From contig NZ_CP125380.1 of the NCBI RefSeq assembly GCF_034009455.1, forward strand, positions 3,857,501 to 3,921,500: a stretch of DNA of 64,000 nt, in the 5' to 3' direction. The notes beneath the pieces were generated by a model. That model was not told where the DNA came from, did no database searches, and saw nothing but the letters and a program-made list of their open reading frames with translations. Made by a program: the position numbers and the translations under genes. Shown here piece after piece: positions 59,189-64,000 of the stretch. Within the stretch, counting starts at the first letter, position 1. Every line of letters starts with the position of its first letter. This DNA comes from Pseudomonas sp. P5_109. Lineage in GTDB: Bacteria > Pseudomonadota > Gammaproteobacteria > Pseudomonadales > Pseudomonadaceae.

Positions 59189-59970
59189 CAGGCTTTTCCT
59201 CGTGGTCGATGCCAGGGCGTGAACAGCCCGCCCAGACGCTTGATCAGCAGGCTGCTGCCCATGCCGAGCACGCCGATCAGCAACATGCCGACGACGATGT
59301 CGGCGTAGTTCTGGATGGTGTAGGACTCCCAGGTGTAATAGCCGATGCCGAATTGGCCGGAGATCATTTCCGCCGTCACCAGGCAGAACCACGAGGTGCC
59401 CATGCCGATGGCCAGGCCGGTGATGATGCTCGGCGCGGCGCCCGGAAGAATCACCTCCAGCAGGATGGCCCGGCGCCCTGCCCCGAGGCTTTTCGCCGAG
59501 GCGATCAGCCGTGGGTCGACGCCTTCGACGCCATGCACGGTGTTGAGCAGGATCGGGAACAGTGCGCCGGTGAAGGTGATGAACACCATCGACAGTTCCG
59601 ATGACGGGAACATCAGGATGGCCAGGGGAATCCACGCCACCGCCGGAATCGGGCGCAACACTTCAAGGGGCGGCAGCAGCAGATCTTCGGCCCATTTCGA
59701 GCGGCCGATGGCCAGGCCCAGGGCAACGCCAATGACCAGCGCTGCGAGGTAACCGGCGAACACCCGGCCGAGGCTGCTGCCCAGGTGCTGCGCGAGCTTG
59801 CCGGAGTCGCCGAGGCCGAGGGCGGCTTCAACGACCGCCACGGGTGTCGGGACGTTAGCGAAGGTCACCAGGCCGAGGTTCCAGTGGTGGCTGGCGGCGA
59901 GTTGCCAGAACAGCAGGCAGAGCAGCAGTGAAGCGGCCCTGGGGAGCCAGCGAGAATAGGATCGGTACAC
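59188..59970 (-). CDS. SsuC/TauC-type ABC importer permease
   Basis: A 260-residue inner-membrane permease with about six helices and the EAA-like loop IASAKSLGAGRRAILLEVILPGAAPSI, here split as IASAKSLGAGRRAILLEVIL and onward. It matches the nitrate/sulfonate/bicarbonate class. The GTG start (VYRSYSRWLPRAAS) follows GAGGAATAATT. An upstream ATG would extend into the REP pair at 59996-60082. It precedes the ATPase with a one-base overlap. Confidence 0.9.
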   Translation of the reverse strand: MYRSYSRWLPRAASLLLCLLFWQLAASHHWNLGLVTFANVPTPVAVVEAALGLGDSGKLAQHLGSSLGRVFAGYLAALVIGVALGLAIGRSKWAEDLLLPPLEVLRPIPAVAWIPLAILMFPSSELSMVFITFTGALFPILLNTVHGVEGVDPRLIASAKSLGAGRRAILLEVILPGAAPSIITGLAIGMGTSWFCLVTAEMISGQFGIGYYTWESYTIQNYADIVVGMLLIGVLGMGSSLLIKRLGGLFTPWHRPRGKA

Positions 59971-59995
59971 AATTATTCCTCTCAACCAAAAACCC

Positions 59996-60082
59996 GTAGG
60001 AGCGGCTTGCTGGCGATAGCGGCGGGTCATCGACATCAATGTTGAATGTCAGTCAGCAATCGCCAGCAAGCCGGCTCCTACA
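59996..60082. repeat. REPIN (GTAGGAGCNGGCTTGCTGGC family) inside the operon
   Basis: Inverted arms flank a GTCATCGACATCAATGTTG middle. It sits between the binding-protein gene and the permease gene of one transcript. Confidence 0.82.
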
Positions 60083-60085
60083 GGG

Positions 60086-61489
60086 TTAGCGGGTGGCCAC
60101 GGCCTGCGCTGTGGCATCGGTGAAATCGAAGACTTTGCCGCCTTGCGCGCTGGCGAACTGCTGGGCCTGGCCTTTGAGCAGGAACGCATTCAGCTGCCCT
60201 TTGCCATCGGTGGCAAACCACGCCTGATCCGCCAGCAACTTGATCCCGCTGTCACTGGCCTGGGCGTACACCGCGCGGATGTTTTTGCCTTCCTGCTTCA
60301 AGGCTGCCAGCGCGGCAAACGCCGCTTGCGCCGAGGCGTACTGACGGACTTTCGGCTCGCCGCGCACCCAGATTTCCGCCACGTGACTGAAGTCGGTGAT
60401 GGCTTTGCCGCTGGCGGCATCGACGGCTGTGAGCGGTGTCTGCTGGTAGTTCGCAAGCTGCGCGCTGTAGTCCAGGTTCGAGGCCTTGAAGGCGGCGCGG
60501 ATGTACTGGTCGTCGATGAAGGTGTTGAGATCGAGACCGCGATCGGCCTTCTTCAACAACTTGAGGGTATCGATGGCGGTGCCCACGGCCTGACGGTATT
60601 CCGGCTTCCAGCTCAGGTCGCGGGTCTGCACGCCGAGGGGGCCGTGGAACAGGTAGTTGACCTCGGCATCGACCCCGGTGACCTTGGCGATCAGCTCGCT
60701 GTATTTCTCCGGTTCAGCCGCCAGCAGCTGGTTGGCTTCGATGCTCGCGCGCAGGTAAGCGACGACGATTTCCGGGTACTTCTGCGCATAGGCCTGGTCG
60801 ACCAGCGCGCCGTGGAAGGTCGGCGCACTGGCCTGGGAGCCGTCATAGATCTTGCGGGCGAAGCCACGGCTGGGGAACAGTTCGGCGAATGGCACGAAGT
60901 CGGCGTGAGCATCGATCTTTCCAGCCTGCAACGCGGAGCCGGCGACTTCCGGCGGCTGGGCGATGATGTTGACGTCCTTGAGCGGGTCCCAGCCCTGGGC
61001 CGCCACGGCTCGCAGCAACATGCCATGGGCGGTGGAGGCGAACGGCACGGAGATGGTCTTGCCCTTGAGTTCGGCCAGCGACTGCACGCCCGACGCACTC
61101 GGTACGACGATACCGTTGCCACTGCCCTTGGTGCTGCCCGACAGCACGCTGATAAACAGACTGTGCTTGCCTGCCGTTTCGAACGCCACGCCGTTGAACG
61201 CGCCGGGGAAGTCGGCCATGGCGCCGAAGTCGAGTTTTCCGGCGACCATCTCGTTGGTCAGCGGTGCGCCGCTGGTGAAGTTTTTCCACTGCACGTCGTA
61301 ATGGGCGTCCTTGTAGGGGCCGTCGTGGGGCAGGTATTTGTCCAGTAGCCCGAGTTCGCGAATCAACAGACCGCCGGCGGCGCAGTTGATGGTGGTGTCC
61401 TGGGTGCCGATGGCAATGCGGATGGTTTCGGCCGAGGCCGACAACGTGAATGAAGCCAGTACCAGACCGGCCAAAGTTGCACGCAACAT
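60086..61489 (-). CDS. Long SsuA/NrtA-like periplasmic binding protein
   Basis: A 467-residue exported protein with signal peptide MLRATLAGLVLASFTLSASA and the mature start ETIRIAIGTQDTTINC. The body matches sulfonate/nitrate binding proteins (GKTISVPFASTAHGMLLRA, AGKIDAHADFVPFAELFP), but it is about 130 residues longer than SsuA or TauA. The extra C-terminal part includes AQASDSGIKLLADQAWFA. GAGGGGAAACACTC precedes the ATG. The ligand is unknown: a sulfonate-like or other oxyanionic molecule is suggested by family only. Confidence 0.88.
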   Translation of the reverse strand: MLRATLAGLVLASFTLSASAETIRIAIGTQDTTINCAAGGLLIRELGLLDKYLPHDGPYKDAHYDVQWKNFTSGAPLTNEMVAGKLDFGAMADFPGAFNGVAFETAGKHSLFISVLSGSTKGSGNGIVVPSASGVQSLAELKGKTISVPFASTAHGMLLRAVAAQGWDPLKDVNIIAQPPEVAGSALQAGKIDAHADFVPFAELFPSRGFARKIYDGSQASAPTFHGALVDQAYAQKYPEIVVAYLRASIEANQLLAAEPEKYSELIAKVTGVDAEVNYLFHGPLGVQTRDLSWKPEYRQAVGTAIDTLKLLKKADRGLDLNTFIDDQYIRAAFKASNLDYSAQLANYQQTPLTAVDAASGKAITDFSHVAEIWVRGEPKVRQYASAQAAFAALAALKQEGKNIRAVYAQASDSGIKLLADQAWFATDGKGQLNAFLLKGQAQQFASAQGGKVFDFTDATAQAVATR

Positions 61490-61621
61490 GAGTGTTTCCC
61501 CTCGAATCATTTATAGGATGTTCGTCTCCGCCACGATCAGGGCGTGGTGGGAAACGAGGGGTGTTGTGAATCAGGCGTCCGGTGGTTGCCGGATGGCGTT
61601 TTGGGTTGTCTGTGCTGGCCT

Positions 61622-61779
61622 CTTCGCGAGCAAGCCCGCTCCCACAGTTTTTCTGGTGTACACAAGACCTGCGACTGGCCACCATCCCCTGTGGGAGCGG
61701 GCTTGCTCGCGAAGGCGTCCTGTCAGTCAATGGGGATGCCAGCTGTGCCGGCCTCTTCGCGAGCAAGCCCGCTCCCACA
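61622..61779. repeat. Three REP arms (GTGGGAGCGGGCTTGCTCGC family)
   Basis: Arms lie at 61622-61647, 61690-61715 and 61753-61779 in alternating orientation, between the ferredoxin and binding-protein genes. Confidence 0.85.
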
Positions 61780-61790
61780 TGGACTGTGTT

Positions 61791-62036
61791 TCAGCGCAGC
61801 AGGTACGGGATCTCGACTTTCACCGCCCCGGTCGGGCAGTCCTTTTCGCAGGGCATGCAGTACCAGCATTCATCGAAGGCCATGTAGGCCTTTTGCGTGG
61901 CCGGGTTGATTGCCAGCAGGTCCATCGGGCACACGTCGACACACACGGTGCAGCCTTTGTGGGCGATGCAAAGGTCCTCATCGACCGTGACCGGTGCGTT
62001 GGAGCGGAAGAAGATTTCCTGGGGTTGGTAAGCCAT
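61791..62036 (-). CDS. 2x[4Fe-4S] ferredoxin, partner of the flavoprotein
   Basis: An 81-residue ferredoxin with eight cluster cysteines in two sets, DLCIAHKGCTVCVDVCP and DECWYCMPCEKDCPTG, each spaced for a [4Fe-4S] cluster. The wide spacing of the first set and the WYC in the second resemble the AprB subunit of adenylylsulfate reductase, though AprB is about twice as long. The start MAYQPQEIFF was chosen over an upstream extension into the flavoprotein gene. It follows that gene by 26 bases and presumably carries its electrons. Confidence 0.9.
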   Translation of the reverse strand: MAYQPQEIFFRSNAPVTVDEDLCIAHKGCTVCVDVCPMDLLAINPATQKAYMAFDECWYCMPCEKDCPTGAVKVEIPYLLR

Positions 62037-62062
62037 GTTCAGTCTCTCTCTTGTTGTCGGCA

Positions 62063-63793
62063 TCAAGCCGCATCGGCACCGACCCGCAACCGGTCGTAGG
62101 CCTGCATCTCGTCGGCATCCAGCGGGATGATGTAAGGCTCGACGGCTTTCTTGAAACTGCTCATCAACCCGTTTTCGTCCTTCTTCAGGTGGCAATGGCA
62201 GAACCAGTCGCGGTCGTTGCGCTGCGGGTGATCGACGCGATGGTGGTACAGCCCCCAGCGGCTTTCGGCGCGGAACAATGAAGCGCGGGCAGCCATTTCG
62301 GCGCAGTCGCGGATCATGCTGACTTCCATGGCGCGCATCAGTTCGTGGGCGTTGTGGGCCTTGATCTGGTCGAGGTCGCGCTGGATGTCGCTGAAGCGTT
62401 GCAGGCCGATCTGCATCTTCTTCGTCACTTTCGGCGGTTGCAGGTAGTCGTTGACGAAGCGCCGCAGCTTGTACTCGACCTGGGCCGGTGGCAGGCCATG
62501 TTCGCGGTCCAGCGGCGCGTAGACCCGTTGTTTTTCGGTTTCGATCTGTGCCGTATCCAGGGCGGAAAACTCGCGCCCGGCGACAAAATCCGCCGCGTTG
62601 TTACCGGCGAACCAGCCGTAGGTGAACGCGCCGAGCATGTAGTTGTGCGGCACCGCGGCCATGTCGCCCGCCGAGTACAGGCCCTTGACCGAGGTCTCGG
62701 CCTTTTCGTTGACCCACACCCCCGACGCCGAATGCCCGCTGCAAAAGCCGATCTCGGAGATGTGCATCTCGACCATCTGCGTGCGGTAGTCGGTGCCGCG
62801 ATTGGCGTGGAACTGGCCACGGCTCGGACGCTCGTTGCTGTGCAGGATCTCTTCGATGTTCTGGATGGTTTCCTCGGCCAGGTGATCGAGCTTGAGGAAC
62901 ACCGGACCATTGCCGCTTTCCAGCTCCTGATGGAATTCCCACATCATCTGCCCGCTCCAGTAGTCGCACTCGATGAAGCGTTCACCCTTGTTGTTGGCGG
63001 TGTAGCCACCCAAGGGACCGGTGACATAGGCACACGCCGGGCCGTTGTAATCCTTGATCAGCGGGTTGATCTGGAAGCACTCCAGGTTCGCCAGTTCGGC
63101 CCCGGCGTGGTAGGCCATCGAGTAGCCGTCGCCGGCATTGGTCGGGTTTTCGTAAGTGCCCATCAGGTAGCCCGAGGACGGCAAGCCGAGGCGTCCGGCG
63201 GCGCCGCAGGCGAGGATCACCGCCTTGGCCTTGATCACATGGAAGTCAGCGGTTCGGCAATCGAAGCCCATCACGCCGTTGACCGCGCCCTCTTCATCCG
63301 TGAGCAAACGGGTGCAGACCAGGCGATTGGTGATGCTCACCCGCGCCCTTTTCAACTGGCGATAGAGGACCTTCTTGATGTCGTGCCCTTCCGGCATCGG
63401 CAACACGTAGGCGCCCATGTGGTGGACCTTTTTCACCGCGTAGTCGCCGGTTTCGTCCTTCTCGAATTTCACGCCCCAGCGGTCCAGTTGCTCGATAGTT
63501 TCGAAACTGTGGGTGGCATAGGCGTACACCGCGGCCTGGTTGACGATGCCGTCGTTGGCGATGGTGATTTCCTTGGTGTACTGCTCCGGCGTCGAGTGGC
63601 CGGGAATGATCGCGTTGTTCAGGCCGTCCATGCCCATGCTGATCGCGCCGCTGCGCTTGACGTTGGCCTTGTCGATCAACAGCACCCGCAGGTCGCGGTT
63701 GCGCTCCTTGGCCTTGATCGCCGCCATGGGGCCGGCGGTGCCGCCACCGATCACGACGATGTCGTATTCCTGCTCCAACGTGCTGCGCGTCAT
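62063..63793 (-). CDS. FAD-dependent reductase, AprA / fumarate-reductase-like
   Basis: A 576-residue soluble flavoprotein. The N-terminal dinucleotide motif VVIGGGTAGPMAAIKAKE binds FAD, and AISMGMDGLNNAI follows as in the fumarate reductase/AprA superfamily. A later GLYSAGDMAAVPHNYMLGAF segment completes the FAD fold, and the C-terminus is helical. A linked 8-Cys ferredoxin, and no membrane anchor or SdhB-type protein, favour an AprA-like rather than a succinate dehydrogenase role. The start overlaps the regulator gene by four bases. The substrate is unknown. Confidence 0.88.
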   Translation of the reverse strand: MTRSTLEQEYDIVVIGGGTAGPMAAIKAKERNRDLRVLLIDKANVKRSGAISMGMDGLNNAIIPGHSTPEQYTKEITIANDGIVNQAAVYAYATHSFETIEQLDRWGVKFEKDETGDYAVKKVHHMGAYVLPMPEGHDIKKVLYRQLKRARVSITNRLVCTRLLTDEEGAVNGVMGFDCRTADFHVIKAKAVILACGAAGRLGLPSSGYLMGTYENPTNAGDGYSMAYHAGAELANLECFQINPLIKDYNGPACAYVTGPLGGYTANNKGERFIECDYWSGQMMWEFHQELESGNGPVFLKLDHLAEETIQNIEEILHSNERPSRGQFHANRGTDYRTQMVEMHISEIGFCSGHSASGVWVNEKAETSVKGLYSAGDMAAVPHNYMLGAFTYGWFAGNNAADFVAGREFSALDTAQIETEKQRVYAPLDREHGLPPAQVEYKLRRFVNDYLQPPKVTKKMQIGLQRFSDIQRDLDQIKAHNAHELMRAMEVSMIRDCAEMAARASLFRAESRWGLYHHRVDHPQRNDRDWFCHCHLKKDENGLMSSFKKAVEPYIIPLDADEMQAYDRLRVGADAA

Positions 63794-64000
63794 GCCTGAC
63801 CCCCTTTTTGCCGGTCGATCCGCAGGCGGTACTGGAAGGCATCGCCACGGTAGTAAAGGTGTTCGAAGTCCAGCGGCCGACCGTCGACATCGTGGGTCAG
63901 GCGCTCGATGCGCATGATCGGCGAGCCAGGTTCGACATTCAGCGCCTGGGTCAGGTCGCTGTCGGCCAGTACCGCATCGATGGCCAGGTCGGCGTGCCCC
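63790..64000 (-). CDS. GntR-family regulator with UTRA domain (partial, C-terminus)
   Basis: The last ~69 codons of a gene running off the right edge. The translation contains LNVEPGSPIMRIERLTHDVD, then GRPLDFEHLYYRGDAFQYRL, the end of a UTRA ligand-binding domain as found in HutC/FarR-type GntR regulators. The stop overlaps the flavoprotein start (ATGA), so the regulator heads the operon and may autoregulate. Its DNA-binding domain lies outside the window. Confidence 0.87.
   Translation of the reverse strand, partial: GHADLAIDAVLADSDLTQALNVEPGSPIMRIERLTHDVDGRPLDFEHLYYRGDAFQYRLRIDRQKGGQA

Noticed and set aside
62063..63793. Annotation as succinate dehydrogenase SdhA
   Set aside because: There is no SdhB, SdhC or SdhD, the linked ferredoxin is of a different type, and the operon holds an importer, so only the superfamily name is safe.

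Overview
The window looks like a chromosomal segment of a fluorescent-group Pseudomonas. The evidence is high-GC coding sequence, the order cobW-cobN / cbtBA-cobE-cobM / nfuA-cti-metH, a lexA2-imuA-imuB-dnaE2 mutagenesis cassette, and many REP/REPIN palindromes of the kinds common in this group. No rRNA, tRNA, CRISPR array, transposase or prophage genes were seen. Both ends are cut inside genes: cobN on the left and a GntR/UTRA regulator on the right.

Positions 1-12,200 are core metabolism built around cobalamin. Two divergent cobalamin riboswitches, about 250 bp apart, serve cobW-cobN on the minus strand and cbtB-cbtA-cobE-cobM on the plus strand. They are followed by nfuA (Fe-S carrier), cti (periplasmic c-type fatty acid cis/trans isomerase) and B12-dependent metH, which has a MetR-like palindrome upstream. 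Positions 12,200-27,800 hold two very large leucine-rich-repeat proteins on the minus strand, which bracket a conserved block (DUF2970, periplasmic binding protein, small membrane peptide, cysI, DUF934). The 2200-residue protein ends in a NEL-type E3 ubiquitin ligase domain with its Cys-x-Asp motif. The 1297-residue relative stops just where that motif should be. Next to the second one lie an orphan AT-richer gene and an array of six 139-bp REPIN-like units.

Positions 28,700-38,900 are mixed housekeeping and signalling genes: sohB, a histidine phosphatase, an SCP2 protein, a LysR regulator, a fused hydroxylase/SRPBCC protein with an SMP-30-like partner, small stress-type proteins, and a hybrid sensor kinase. 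Positions 38,200-46,400 are a catabolic unit: an FCD-type GntR regulator, a polyamine-type ABC importer, two amidohydrolases and a flavin reductase-like protein. Positions 46,700-53,430 hold a lipase-like hydrolase and the SOS mutasome operon under a LexA2-type operator.

Positions 53,430-57,110 look like an acquired or rearranged patch: an MFS exporter with an overlapping 40-codon ORF, an AT-rich stretch, and an AT-rich ABC-2 exporter pair. The AT-rich part is bracketed by a decayed copy and the intact copy of the 3' end of a DUF971 gene. Positions 57,109-64,000 form one tightly packed minus-strand operon. It reads GntR/UTRA regulator, flavoprotein reductase, 8-Cys ferredoxin, long SsuA/NrtA-like binding protein, permease, ATPase, HEAT-repeat protein, DUF971 protein. 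This operon is the best candidate for an undescribed functional system: it couples uptake of an unknown small molecule to a cytoplasmic flavin/Fe-S reductase resembling the AprBA family, with two accessory proteins translationally coupled to the transporter.
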